Of a stretch of DNA of 64,000 bases, positions 15,045 through 28,820 are shown piece by piece. Source of the stretch: Albula goreensis (lineage: Eukaryota > Chordata > Actinopteri > Albuliformes > Albulidae). The position numbers and the translations under genes were made by a program. Positions within the stretch are counted from its first letter, which is position 1; every line of letters begins with the position of its first letter. The stretch is taken from NCBI GenBank assembly GCA_022829145.1, contig CM040743.1:29563646-29627645 (forward strand), written 5' to 3'. The notes under the pieces are model-generated. The model made no database searches. It had not been told where the DNA came from and saw only the letters and a list, made by a program, of their open reading frames with translations.

Positions 15045-17445
15045 TCATTACAAGTACATTATTTTTATTTATTTGCATATTTATATGCATCTTTTGAGGA
15101 AAAATGACTGGAAATATTGAGCAGAAAGCTCAATGTTTTTATCTAGAAGTGTGCTAAAAACCATTGCCAACCACTTGTCCACGACTAAGAAAAAAATCCA
15201 GGGTGAGATTAAAACCCATCCTTTTTCTTGTGTGGCCTTACTTCTCCCTTACCCTGTTTAATTGGCAATTTCAGCTATGTAAAGCACCAGATCGCTGTTA
15301 CATACTGTGAATGTGACAGCTGTAAAACTGTTTTCATCAGTAACAGAGTATCTGACTGAATGCATGAGTGAATGACATCTGTAGGAAAAGTCCATAAAAT
15401 GTTGTGAGAGATGCTCTGAAATATATTCCCACCTACAGCGCGACATAAATGCCCTCTGTAGATTGTTCTTTACTGCCTCCCTAGTTACAATACATTTGAG
15501 TTGTGAACGAGATACTTTCTGGGGTGTGCTGGTAATGTAACTTTCAGTAAGTAGCGGAAACATTCAATGTAGATGACCAGCCAAAATAGATTAAGTTTGT
15601 ATCACTAAAAACAAGATGCTATGAGGCAGTTTGTGAGGCGGCCCTGGCCCAGGTGAAGGGAGGCGCTCGTAAAAGGAGCTGATCAGCTGTGACTGTAAAA
15701 GGAGGAGGTGACAGGGTAGGTACACCCGGCCCGGGGTAATAAATGGCTATTTAGTCTAGCCGAGGGGTGAGCTTGCGATATGAGCGTCCGTGAGTGGCAG
15801 AGGTCTGAATGCAGGTGTTGTTTCTTGTAAGTGATTTTACAAATGTGATATTAACCTTCTACTCTGTCAGGGCGAGGGGGGGGTGGAGTGGATGGGGGAT
15901 CTAGGGGTGATGGTGGCAGGGGGATGGTGTTGGATGTAGGATGGTCATGTCGCCCCAGCACTGGCCATCTTTTCTGGTTCCTGACACTTGACAGAACATG
16001 GGGGAATCACTCGCTCCCCCCCACAGACCGCCCCCCTCCACCCTCCTCATGGACACCATTAGGGTCCTCAGACAGCTGGGGGGCATAAGCGCCCGTTGAG
16101 CAGCTCCATATTGCTCTACTCTCATCCTGGGCAGGACCGCTGGCCTCCTCCATTGTCTCACATAAAAGACTCATCCTAGTGTGGCAAACTACATTTATTT
16201 CTCCCCAGCCTCGGGTGGAGCAGCGCAGGACAGGGGGCCTGCTGTCTTCGGCCGTTCTTTTTGTAATTACAGCGTTGGTTGCCATTAGCCAGTATACAAT
16301 ATTGGGCCTAATTTGGTCATTACTTATTCTGACAGGGGAGGCGGCGCTGTCTTTGGGGAGTGTGATGAGTACAGCAGGGGGGCTGGATAATTGTAAAGTG
16401 GAGGACACTGAAGTTCTCTTACGACTCCAGGATACCTGCCCCATGAGCACTGAGTGTGGGCAGCAAGAGAGATACCACACTGGCCCTCTTCGTTCACGTT
16501 CACCTTAGTGCTTTTATGGAGCACACACTCATACGGTCAAAAACAATGCAGAGGATTTCTACTTAGATTCCCTGTTTAGATAATATTAATAAATATACAT
16601 TGTAGGGAACATCAGTATTTTATGGAAACTCACTTTTTAATAAAACTCACTTCAAAGTTGTAAAACACAGGAGTACATCAAAGATCACCGTGAGATGAGG
16701 ATTCTAAACAAGTAATGACACTTCAGATATGTTTATTACTTCATATTATGCAAGCTATTGCTCAAGGTATGCTAATCATATCAATCTGGTAAGGGAATAC
16801 AGGAACATCAGATTTCTGCAATGCTGGGCATTTGGAAGAGCGTCTATTGTACATAGAGTATACTCAGGTAACAGTGTACACTTTGGCAGCACAAACAAAT
16901 TAAAAGCAGTCTGCTTGCTTTTGAGGCCACATGACAGTGATTTCAGTTTAATTACACTCCAATAAATGAAATCACATAAATTCATAACGGATGTAATGAG
17001 GACCTTAGCGGTGACCCATCTTCAGCCTGGAACATATATGTATGTCCACCTCTCGTGTGATATGGCAAGTGGGACGTCTGCTTCAATTTCCCAGGCTCCT
17101 CCACAACAGCTCCCCGGAGACAAACCATTAGCTGGTGAAGACAGCTGGGGGCATGGGGGTCCAATGAGCGCCCCCCTAACCCACCCAAACCCCCCAAAGT
17201 CAGCGTCTGTCCTGTCAGCAAAGCGCCGTATGGCTGCGCAGGGCGCGGGGGCTTGTCCCGTGTCAAGCGACATTTATTTAATGTAGCTTGGGGTTAAAGG
17301 GGAAGAATCCCTCAGGGGAGCACTATGTCATAAACACTTTTAATTATCAATTTCTGCCCTTAATGGTCTGGAAAATGACCACTGTCTCTTCCACCTGTAC
17401 CACAAGACCACACATATGGAGGACTCTTTCAGACCCTCTCTCTGC

Positions 17446-17467
17446 CTCTCTCTCTCTCTCTCTCTCT
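17446..17467. repeat. (CT)11 microsatellite
   Basis: Perfect CT run, with further CT-rich sequence just before it. Confidence 0.95.
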
Positions 17468-18959
17468 GGTCAGCCTGAGGTGTACCAGGTCTATCTTCTC
17501 TTTTCCACTCTCTCATATGATCCCAAAAACCCTGGCCATTGATCTGATGCAAGGGACAAGTAGGCCATAAACTCACCACGCAATGATTGTCTGGCTTTTT
17601 AAATTGTAGACAATGAAAGAAAAATTATTTGTGTTGCTTCATAACATTTTTTAACAGTGGGTTTAAAACCAGCCAACTAAAACGCGTTCCTCAGTTACAC
17701 AAACACCAATAAAAGATAAGTCTTGATATGTCACAATAGAGTACTATAGTTCTGCCACCATCTTGGATCATGTCGTAATTTCCACTTTTCCTCTTTCTTT
17801 GTGGGAGTATTAGCGGTATTAGAGCGTTTGCAGGTTCACAGCTAGCCGAGTGTGTGGATGGTAGCAAGGCAGGTTTATGATGTTGATTATGCAAATAATG
17901 TTTTCGTGAGATGTGCAAAATGCACGAAAAACATAAACAGCTTTCTACCCTGTATCTTTTTTTACCTTAATCACTACATTGTTAATATTGTTTAACAGTT
18001 AAGAATCTCTTGAGTAACATGATACTTTTATATCTTTGGTTTGTGGTTTTCTTGTTGATATATACCATATTTAAACAATTTCATTTATTTTTTTCACATG
18101 AAAAATAAATAATTAAAGGGTATGGTCAAACAAATCTAGGCTGATAAGTCAATTTCAGATCTATCTGACATCCCCTAAGCATCTCCAATTCCTGACACAC
18201 TGACACACTACATAATGGCTAGATATGGCACATTACCAACCAATAGAAGAACATGAGAGTTGGGTGCTTCACTGTTAATAATGCAGAGTAAATAACACTA
18301 CACACTAAATAATGACTGGATAAAACTGAACAGCAGCTAAAAGGTCCGAATACCCTCAACACTAAATACTGCACATTTATTAATACTACACAATAAACAA
18401 TAGTAAATAACATGAAACACAAAATAACAGTTGAGTACTACACACAAAGTAATTAAATGCTTTATAGTAATTACAATGCATTAAAGATGAGGGCAGGAAA
18501 ATGCTAATATGACAACAGTGCACATCTGTTAATGGGCTATTTGATAAACATCAAAAGGTTACATATCAATCAGACAGCTTAAAAAATTCAGAACAATTTC
18601 CACTTACCACTTTGAATCAAACTAAATGCAGTTAGGTGCAGTGAAAATACCAAAATCAATAAAACCACATATCAATAAAACTCAGGTCATTTTTTATACA
18701 GCTCCAAAAGCACATTTTGAGAGTTTAGCCACTCGGGTTTCAAAAATGTTCACCTTCACTTTCTCAGCGTGGTTTGAGGATAGCATAATAATTTGGGGTG
18801 ATGCCCTTCACTCCTGGTGGAGTACTTAAATGACAAGGCTTGTGACAGATAAACTGTAAGGACATACTGCAGAGAGAGTCACGGGTAGCCATCAGGGTCA
18901 AAGATGCTGGAAAGCAGCGTTCAGTCTGCGACCAGCCAAAGCCCAGTAATTCTATAATG

Positions 18960-19680
18960 CACTGAAAGATATGAGCTCAACTGTCTGCCTCGGAAATGAA
19001 TGAGGGAGCGTTCTCTTGACGGCTGGAGATCGGGGGCTGTTATTAGCTCGTGGTTATGTGAAGCCGCCAGGAAAGCGGCGCGTAATGAAGCACGTTTGGA
19101 TCTGGGGCCATTTTGCACTCAGTTGAGTGCGGGCTCTCCTGGGCAGTGGAATAGGTATCAGCCTAACCTGTGATTACAGCACATTACAGCCCTGCCGGGC
19201 GATGTCAGTTTAAACACGTTCTGTGATGAAGATTGTGGGCGAGGGGGAGAAGGGTGGGGGCGGGGGTTGAATGCTAACAGGTTTCCAGGCAGACGTTCCC
19301 CCCTCCCTCCCCCTCCTTTCGAGAGAGACTCCACTCTGCCGTAATTCAAGAGGTGCCGGGTGCGGTGCGCGATGATTTCGCCGCCCCCTCGAGGCGGCAG
19401 CCGAAGCCGTCCTCAATCAAAGCCAACGGCTGCAATTAATGGCGAAATTAGAAACAATCACCGCCTCCCTCTTATTATCGTCAATTAGAGTGTGCTAATC
19501 AAGGCCTGATCGCGCACTGCTGCTCTCGCCAAACTAAATGTCAAACTTCATTACGGCTCCGTGTGGAAATCAAACTCCCTGGGCGATGCACTCCACACGG
19601 GAAGCGGAACATAGGAAACCGTCTATCCCTCTCATTACGGTTCATACAACGATGGCGCAATGATTGAGCAAACTGGAATG
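18960..19680. promoter_or_regulatory. Candidate conserved non-coding element cluster
   Basis: Over 700 bp of complex sequence with CpGs and homeodomain or PBX-like cores (TCAATCAAAG, GCAATTAATGG, TCAATTAGAG, CTAATCAAG), bordered by plain AT-rich intron. Confidence 0.35.
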
Positions 19681-21079
19681 TGCATGCTTTCCCTCTAATA
19701 AATATACATTAAATCGTTAAGGACCGGGATGCGTGCATGATATCAGTATGACCAGCTCCAGTAAGATGGAACCAATCCGCTCCATTTACTGGACAAAAGG
19801 GTGCAGACGCATTTAAACCCAATATTCTGTGCAATTTTACGCTAAAGGCTATGAAGAAATCCAGCCAGTGTTTAGCAGCGGTTAAGATGGCAAAGTACCG
19901 CATAGGTATGGGCACATTCTTCTTGAGTGGAAATTTAATCAAATTCCAAGTGTTCAATATTCACTTGCTGTAGTTACCCTGCTTCTTGTTTTCAGCAACA
20001 CATTTATAAATGAAGGCATTCCTTAAATAATATGGAAATGGTTACCTGGCTAAGATGCATTTATTCCAGAGACGATCATCAATCAGCTTATGGCAATTGA
20101 GTACAGAATTGTATGTTAACCTTCACCAAGGATCATGCAGTAATTGAGGTAGGTAGGGGCTTGAATGCCAAAAAAGGACAACTTATATTATCATATTCAT
20201 GTAATGTCAAATTTGTGCACGTGGCAGCGGTGTTTGAAAGACGTGATAGTTTTCGAGAAACTGTTGATAACAACAAATCGACAAGCCTGATGTGCAGCAA
20301 TACAGTAGAGCGACCAGCCCTTTGCTGACATACGGAAATAATCACTGATTTACCCTATATTTTGACAGGCTATATGTCCCAGTTCCTGGCTGTGAAACAT
20401 CATATGATGTGTCTTGCACTTATAGTATGAAATGTATAAATACTGCAAAACATGGTGTCCTAGTAAAAGACAGGCCTTTCTATAGAGTAACAATTAAACA
20501 ATTCAAATTTAAACCCTGAGGAGGGTTACAAATCTGTTTTGAGCAGGCCACACAAAGTATCCTTTAAATGGACTTGTCATCTCAAAATCCAAGACACCTT
20601 GTTGTGTCTTTATGTTGGTAGAAAACATTCTCATGATTATTTGTGTTTTTATGCTCCGTTGCTTTTATATGATTAAAGAGAAATACTTTGAGCTCTAAAA
20701 GATTTGAGTTGAACAAGGAACTGACTGTGTCATGCTTTAACATCATTCAAAGTTTAGAGTTTACTGATATGTACATACACACAAATACAAACAAAATTTA
20801 TGTAGAAAAATTCTTCCAATTTAGTTGGAGCTAAATCAAAAACATGTAAAGGGAGTTTCATCATGAAATGAAGGATTATGATGTGTTAACTTGATAAATA
20901 CCGTGCTAAATCCCTTTTCTGTGTTGTATGGACTGAGGGAAACACTGGACCACACTAAACTACCAGGTAATTAAAAGAAATTTAAACATTTTTACAGTAA
21001 TTATGCTAAATATAGAGTAGTTGTTATATATCAGTTTATGTCCCCACAGGGTTAGTTAAGGCTGTCCCTCTGTCAGCAT

Positions 21080-21960
21080 CTAAATGTGTCGCCCAGGCAA
21101 CCTGTCCACCAGTCGTGCTTTCCTGCTAACTTAGCCTCAGACAAACCGCTGTTTGCTTGGCTCCCTGTCCTCCTGCCCATAGCCGACAATACGCAGAGCA
21201 AGATTATCCAGGGTAAATCTCTGCAGTGCTTTGTTCCGCCACAAACTCATAACGCGGGTGACGAAAAGCCATTTGGCCCCCACAAGCCTTCTCCAGTCTC
21301 TTCCCGTTCTGGGTGCAGTCCGGGAGGTTCGTTGAGGCGCGGACATGTATACACACTCAGCGAGCGCCCACCTCCGTCTGCTCGGTGAGACCACCAACGA
21401 TCAGGAGTAATTCTGCTTTGGGCGGGGAGCTGAGGGGAGAGGGTGCGAGGGTGGGGAGTGGGGTGTGTGTGGGGGGGGGGGGTGGGTTGATGGAGATGCC
21501 TGCCTCAGCCTGGCGAAATTGATAGCTTCGCGGTTAAAAATGAAGGCCCCGCCGTTGTCTGCGGAACCGCGGGGCCGGACTCCAGCGGCGCTCGTAAAGA
21601 GCGCTCTTTAAACCGCGAGGGCCCCTGGGACCCGGCAGGGAGGGAGGGGGAGGGGGGCGGAGGGAGAGGGAGCACTGCGCTAATGAGAACTACGAGGGTG
21701 CAAACATGCATGGAAATGACTGTTATTCCGTTGATGTTCATTTAAGTGCTTTTTTACTGCCAACTACAAAGAGAGTGAAATAACCGGTGATGAATGTTGC
21801 CCCCGAAAAGCATTCATTTTCCAATTCGGGGAAAGGAGTCGTCACGCACGGCGAATGTATTATTTTACTTCACTCAAGTGCGCTGACGAGGCGGCGGGCG
21901 ACAGAGGAGAGTGGAGGCGCCTGGACAGCAAATAACCTACGCTCCCCCCCTCAAAACAAA
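21080..21960. promoter_or_regulatory. CpG-rich candidate regulatory block
   Basis: Contains the most CpG-dense sequence in the window (21530-21620, with GAACCGCGGGGCCGG and GCGCTCGTAAAGAGCGC) next to homeodomain-type AT cores. It could be an intronic CpG island, an alternative promoter or a conserved enhancer; no first exon is recognisable. Confidence 0.35.
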
Positions 21961-22637
21961 ACTGCGTTCGTCTGGTAATGATAACTGCAACAATCATCAT
22001 CATCATCATCTACATCATCATAGCTGTAATTATCGATTTAGAGTAATTAGCTTTGTATTAACCAGCGATTACATGATAAAAAATAGACTCCCTGGCTGGT
22101 GGTTAATCTGCAATCTAATTGCTCTTGACCTGCTAAGGCAATAAAAACGATGTGTAAACACCTTCAGAAAATCAACTTCAAACCTCATTTTGACAATATT
22201 TTACTACTCAGGACATAAGAGACTCTGTCTTATAGTTGGACCAAAGGTAGTTCCTGACTGGTCTTGGTTGTATTGCTGCAGTGATCACCTTTTGGCTGCA
22301 CTGGAGCGTATTTTTTCCTTGACGGCCGGGTGTCCTTGATGTGAATGAGCTTGTTTGACTGACTATTTGCATGTTCCTTAATTCATGTACCGAAGAACAA
22401 GCCATTCTCCCCTGTAATTCCTCTGAGAACAAGCATTTCAGTTTGTCAGGCAGTATAGCTAACGCACCTTTTTCTGTTTCTGACACACCCAAAAAAACCC
22501 ACAAAGCTGACCGAAGAGCTGCTGATTAGAGGGAGGAAGAAGAATCCGTTGATGGTTAAACAGAGGAGGAAGAGTCAGAGAGTGAAGAGGAACAGGGGGG
22601 AGTAGCTGATAGGGTAGCGCGTGCATCGCTCTCTCAC

Positions 22638-22805
22638 CTGCTCCTGTGCTGGTGCTCACTGCAGCCTCACTCCACTGGTCAGCACTGGAAACGGAGAAGG
22701 AGCGCTGGTGCATCCCGTCCGGCTTCCCGCCAAAACCAACCAGGTTGATCCCGCTGACCGAGCGCTCCGACTGTAAGGAACCGCTGCTGTTGGAGTGGGG
22801 GGCAC
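22638..22805 (-). CDS. agap3: agap3 exon: PH insert, possible cassette exon
   Basis: The exon is 168 nt, with acceptor CTTCTCCCCCCAG and donor GCAG|GTGAGA, phase 1 in and 1 out. It reads (G)APHSNSSGSLQSERSVS, then GINLVGFGGKPDGMHQ, then RSFSVSSADQWSEAAV, then STSTGA. MHQRSFSVSSADQWSEA is the hallmark of the AGAP1/AGAP3 PH insert, and GAPHS..S.SLxSERxxS fits AGAP3. Because both phases are 1 and the length is divisible by three, the exon can be skipped without a frame change; AGAP1 is known to have an isoform lacking about 53 residues in this insert. RSFSVSS is a 14-3-3-type phospho-motif by appearance only. Confidence 0.96.
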
Positions 22806-25800
22806 CTGGGGGGAGAAGAGGGAGCTGGTTACTGAGTGCTGTGGATCAGAACACAGGATAAGCCATTGCTGATACAACCCCTTTATCTTATATCCTCTCA
22901 ACAATTCCACCAACAGAAACCCATTTTGCGTTTAAAATAGTTACTAACTCATGTGTATAAGGCACTAACAATCAGTCTCAAAAGGGGGATACAATTAAAA
23001 GATATGATACAATTTGGCTACAGAGGACTTATTGACAGGTTGCAGTGAGTTGAGTTCATGTGAATGGTGATGGAATTACTGAGAGCTGTTAGCGAGATGC
23101 TGTCACAGGAGCCACCTGCAAGGGCCCCTGAGAGTGAGGGGCCAAAACGCCTTGACGTTCCCCAGAGAGCAGTTCATCTACAGTGCCTTTCCAGTGTTTG
23201 GGTGAAGTCATTTTAGAGGTGGTAATTCATATTACATGCTAATTTATATATAGCGCTAGGCTCCATGTGGTCAGTAAGAATCAGCAACAAAAAGAATCAT
23301 GCACAATTATCAATTTTTAAATTGCACACTCATTTCATATGCATGACATTATTATTCAGAAAGTTCACGAGATGTTTATCTGTAGGCCTCACATTATCTC
23401 AAAATGTTAAGTACAATAATCATAAAAGTATGTGCATTCATAAACTGAAAATACAATCTGCAACAATATTAATAAACTACAGAAAGCATTAAGTTTATGA
23501 GAAACACATTGCAAATTAATATGTATAATTGTGTAATGAAAAAACACAATTACTGGTGCTGTGTGTACAGAAAAAGGGTTCTGGTTTTGCATGTGAAACT
23601 GAAGAGATTAAAAAGGGGCCAAGCACAATGGGAAAATTGCCTGCTCCACAGTTCCAGTATACCAGATGTGAACTGGCCTCAGGACAGTTGAGCCAGTCAC
23701 ATGGTGTCACTGCCACATGGAGCAGCTGGGGACCCAAGCTTAAAATGCACCTCTGTACACCCTGATGGTGTTCACCTTAATTTATACCCTAACAAGTATA
23801 AATCTCATACCCAAGTGTGCTCACCGCAAAACAGCATGGCTGTCATAAACCTGAATCCTTCTACAATAAAAACATCTTCATATAATAAAACCAATTGTTC
23901 TTTCATATGTGCAAAACAAACTCTGAGCATTAATTTACTTGCCACAGAAATACTATAATTATCATTCAAACTCCTCACTTTAGAGACTAATGTGTGTCAT
24001 GTTCGCCCCTCACCAAATAAATCATTTTTTATCACCAAACATTTAATTACAGACATTAAAACTGGCTGTGCCAAACTCTTTAGAGTCGCTATTTGTTGAA
24101 ATGGGACGGGAATCAGGCCATTGGAGGAGGTAAAGTCATATCATTCAGAAGGAACATGTTTGGCGAGAAACAGCTGTGTGTCGCGTGGCAGACCCAAACT
24201 GAGTGATAAAGTTGGCAATTTTTAAATGACTGTTGGAGGACAGCGTTCATCGGTTCTGCACGCGCACTCTCTCCCCCTCTCTCTCTATGGCTGTCTGTGT
24301 AGTACAATGCCGCCAACGCCCCTTTCCTGTTCGCCTCTCCCCGCTACATGTGTAAAGCTCCCGTTCCCTCTGCCTCTAATTAGCCCTTAATTAACAAGAT
24401 ACACTCCGAACGGTAATTATCTTGCCTCAGCCCTCTGACTGGCACATCCATCTCTCCTGCCGTCGACTGTCGGTCTCTGCGCTTCCCAATCAGGCGCTCT
24501 GCGGACACCCCCCCCACCAGTCTTTATTAATTCATGAACCTTGTTCTTCCACGTGGAGCTGTTCTGCAGCAGGGGTGTCTAGTCTCTCCAAAACACATCA
24601 AAGGATTCTGCCAGCTAAAACACCCCACTGACCCAGGCCGGTTAACCAGACCAATACAACCCGCACAAAAGATTATGACATAAAGCTCTATGCTCCTATC
24701 TGGAGGATACAAACGAACATAACTATGAACATATAAAATAAACAATGCAACGAATATCATATATTAAAATGACATGCATCTTAAATGGATTTTCACACCA
24801 CTTTGGTTTGTCCCCGCCAATCCTTTGTGTTCGGCATTAAGACTTCTTCCAGACTGCTGAAAACACAACTTTTTGTTCCATTTTAGCATGGAGCATGGTA
24901 ATAGTTTTCAGTAATTTATGAATATCCCAAATTCTACCATGTTATACAAAGACTAGGATGTCACCAAGAAAACCTCCAATGTGATTTTGAAGAACGGCCT
25001 TTGAAATCAGATCAAAGAGAAGAACAGTTTCCATGATCCAAAGGGCATTTTCTCATGGCAGGTGAGTAAATAGTAGGGACAAAACAAACTGATCTCCTGC
25101 CTGCTCAACACTGACAAACCTGTTTAATAGCCATAACCAAATAGGTCCTAACACAGTCAATCACACTGTAGCATGCTGGGAAAAATGCTTTTATTTATAT
25201 GACCAAGCCATTGCTCTGTGAAGATGATACAACCACATGACTCGGGTGCAAAAAACACACCCCTACAGAAAGCGGAATTGTGTCCACCAAAGTCTGATGG
25301 AACAGTCACTACCATGGCGACACAGAAGAACCAGTCACCACAAGGTGTACATTTTGACCCCCCCATGCTCTCACAAAGTATTTCTTAGTTGTATTAATCA
25401 ATGGATGCACAGTATACACAAAATTGAATGAAATATTGTCTTAATGAGTGGGAGTTTTAAGTTCTTATCATATTTGATTTAAATTGATTTTGTTATCAGC
25501 CCTTATTAATACATACAGGTCATTATCAGGAAGTATAGTATTTCCTCTGCAATAAGTAAACTACGGCACATGACTAATGAACCAATGATATGAGGAGGCA
25601 GAACAGACAGTAATTGTGTGAACAACAGATTTAATAATCACTGTTAATCTGTTAAAAAAAAACATCTGTTAAAAGTACATAACTGTGGGAGATGCACAAG
25701 GTAAAAATTATTTAATCTACATGTTTGTTCCATGAATTATTCAAAATGGGGGGGAAAACTTCCTCATGTTCATAGTTAACCTTTGGTTCAACCAGGTAGA

Positions 25801-26214
25801 ATCAAACATCAGGGTGTCTTCTTACCACATCCTTTGCAATAAAAAGGAGAAATTAACAATAATTCCTATTGAATACACTCCAAGATTTAATTGTATGAAT
25901 TTGGTATGAAGCAAGGCACAGAATTATTTTATTTGTACCAACTGGTAAAACAAAGAAGGCTAGGTGTCACAAGAACACAGTAGGCCATGTATCGAATACA
26001 TTCATTAAGAAACATTGCATTTCAGTCTTGAACCTGCAATAAAAGCCCTAGCTGACTAACTGAAGTAAGGATGCATTTTACTTCATTTCTTTTTTAACAC
26101 TTCAAAAATCAATTTCCAACTGAAATAATGACAACACTTAAAATAGTCCACAATTCAGGAAGTAACCCTGTAACTAAGCAGTGACTGTGCTCTATTATAA
26201 AACCTCCTCCCCAC

Positions 26215-26300
26215 TACCGGGAGTAATAAGTGTATCAAATTCACATAATTACGTCTAATTAGTATCAGTAATTATCCTGTTGGGCCCAGGAAAATTAATC
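26215..26300. promoter_or_regulatory. Homeodomain-core cluster
   Basis: Five TAAT-type cores in about 80 bp (GAGTAATAAG, ATAATTACG, CTAATTAG, AGTAATTATC, AAATTAATC), directly followed by a G-rich stretch. Confidence 0.35.
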
Positions 26301-26609
26301 TTTCACTCCCATTGGGGGAGGTGCTTTCTCGTAGAGTGGGAGGAGGGGGGGGCTGTGGAGCCGTGCTGAGAGTGCGTTCGCCAAATCAGTGACCTCCTGC
26401 ACCGCCCTATCAGCCGAGATGGGGAGGGGCTGTGTGCCTGGGGGTGGGGTGGAGGGGTGGGGGGGGGTTCTAAAGCTGATGGAAAACAAGTCTGTTGAGG
26501 AGAAGATCAGGACAAAGGACAGTCCTAACAGTACTTTAACTGTGGAACAACTGTAAAGCCATACACAGTTTTGCTTTGTTAAAAAACTGAATTATATGCA
26601 TGTATACAC

Positions 26610-26613
<4 letters not shown>

Positions 26614-26696
<83 letters not shown>
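26614..26696. repeat. (CA)n microsatellite, about 41 units
   Basis: An unbroken run of CA over 83 bp, the longest perfect microsatellite in the window; likely polymorphic. Confidence 0.99.
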
Positions 26697-26700
<4 letters not shown>

Positions 26701-28569
26701 TATACACACATTTATTAAATATACTGGAATACTCATTGATACAATAGACTGGGCCCCTTAGTAATAAAATACTGGATAACTTCAAGTTTTAAATGAAAAA
26801 GAAAAAACTACAAAATGAGACAGTATTTCAATGATCACATCTGTAGTCGTATGTTTCAAGTTGGGTCTGGAATGCCAAACGGCAGAATACAGATACAAAT
26901 GATATGAATGATATAATTTCGCCAGAAAGACACAAGCTCAATTTGGATGAACAAAAGCAGCAATGCTCATACCCCACAACAGGCTGCAAGCAAGAGAAAG
27001 CCACACTCGAGTCATTCATAATACACTTTCAGCAGGAAAATAAATTAAAAGGCAATAGCACCAATTTTTATATTACCAAAGTGACATTTTGAAGGCTATT
27101 TCACAGAGCTGTGCAACTGTGAAGGGGTTCAAAACACTGCAAAATCACTACAGTCTCCCCCCTGATTTCTTCTGCAAAACATTACAGCTGACGTTCCGGC
27201 TCCATAAGAATAATGCATATTCTTATCCAAATGTAAAACTGTGATCAAAGTTCTGAACATGTTCATATAACTTCAGAACCATATGTATTGATATGAGATG
27301 AACATCAAAATAAAATGCTACCAAATGTGTAGCAATGCCTTGATTTACTCATGGAAATGAATCTGAAGTTTAATTAAAAATATCTCAGCTTACGTAACAA
27401 TTATGCATCTGAGAGAGAGACCTAATTTATTTGCCATTTCCATTTGATCAGCTATTATATGTAATCAATTGCACCATTTTTTATTTAACCAATTTGTTGA
27501 GTTTCTAAGTGCCAACAGTGAAAATTTAAGCCTGAAAAAATCTTAAGTGCTTAATCATCTCAACCCTCTGAAAAAGCTAATGAACTTTCAGTATGTGGTA
27601 ATGAAATTTCACGTTCCGTTCAACAGAATTGTCTTTACACCTTTCAAACTTTGTCAGTTTTCAGCTGATCCAATTCAACCCATTCATGCTGCTTGGTAGC
27701 TAAAATATTAATTGAGATTGCAAGTGCACTTGTATTTGTAAATGTATTTGTTATGGTACATGTGAAAAGGCCAAGCGACAGAAATTCAACTGTCAAGCTG
27801 TCGTGAACAATCCTCTATCCGTGGACGAGCTGAGGCTGTACTGAGACCTGCTTTGAGTGAGTAACTCATGGTCGCAGAGGCATCAGTGCTTACACTAGAC
27901 GGGGACTCAGATCACATAAAAATCAACTACCCGTGCAATGGATTTTATTGGCAAAAATGTATTTGTGTTTGCCCAAGTTATGATCCAAAAAGCACAAGGG
28001 GGTGGGAGGGGGTCTACCTTTAAATGTGATGGGTGGTGTAAGAAATCCCACTGTGAATCTGTGGCTTGCTTGGTGAGAATACCACCATCTACGGTCCCAA
28101 AATTCCCCCTTAGGCACAAGTCTTGAAACATCCTGTTTCAGCCTAAAGGTTAAGTGTAACATCCACCCAGATGCCTTACAAGTGATCCCCACTCATAATC
28201 TTAAATATTATCTGTTAAAATATACTGCACTGTGCACCACGAGCAGGTGAATCTGGTGGTCCTCAAAGGGTTTGGTTAGACAAAAACCTCTAATTCAAAT
28301 AATTCAATAACTCAGACTACATTTATCTTCAGAGATTGTCTTCAGTTGACTCCCTGAATTATTCCAGGCCAGGAGAAAATGTGAGAGGATTGTCTGACGG
28401 AGGTTTTAAACCAACAATTTCACACCACAATTTTTTTTTGTGGATGCAAAAAAAAAAATCATTTTATTATTACATGCAACTGAGAAACTATTTAAAATGG
28501 TGTGTAAATGGAGCAAAATCACAACAACAGAAAAAGAAGAGCTTGAGATACATTTGAAATTCTGCAATC

Positions 28570-28820
28570 ATCTCTGATCCTAATCGTCAAACCTGATGCT
28601 AATGATTAATGAATTAAACATGGATCCATCAATTAGTCTCCAGAGAACTATTCTGCATAAAAGAGCAGATAATGTAATTACAAGGGCTGAAATAATCAGC
28701 CGTTCACGTCAACCAAGCGCTGCCTGACTGTGTAAGCTTTAACATGCCCTTTCTATCGATTGCTGGGACGGACGTTCCATCTGCAAGCGCTAGAACTGCT
28801 TTGACAATGTCAAGCAGCTA
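28570..28820. promoter_or_regulatory. Candidate conserved non-coding element
   Basis: TGATTAATGAATTAAAC, TCAATTAGTC, TGTAATTACAAG and ATAATCAG cores followed by mixed GC sequence with CAACCAAGCGCTGCC and ATCGATTG. Confidence 0.3.

Noticed and set aside
16007-16508. Overlapping frames of 157 and 109 codons on both strands
   Set aside because: GC-rich stretch with few stops in any frame; no splice borders. Better explained as a candidate regulatory block.
17190-17230. LTGQTL on the minus strand, similar to the LTGQTW of the second PH half of AGAP
   Set aside because: What follows is LTLGGLGG rather than HFEA, and no acceptor or donor fits; chance similarity.
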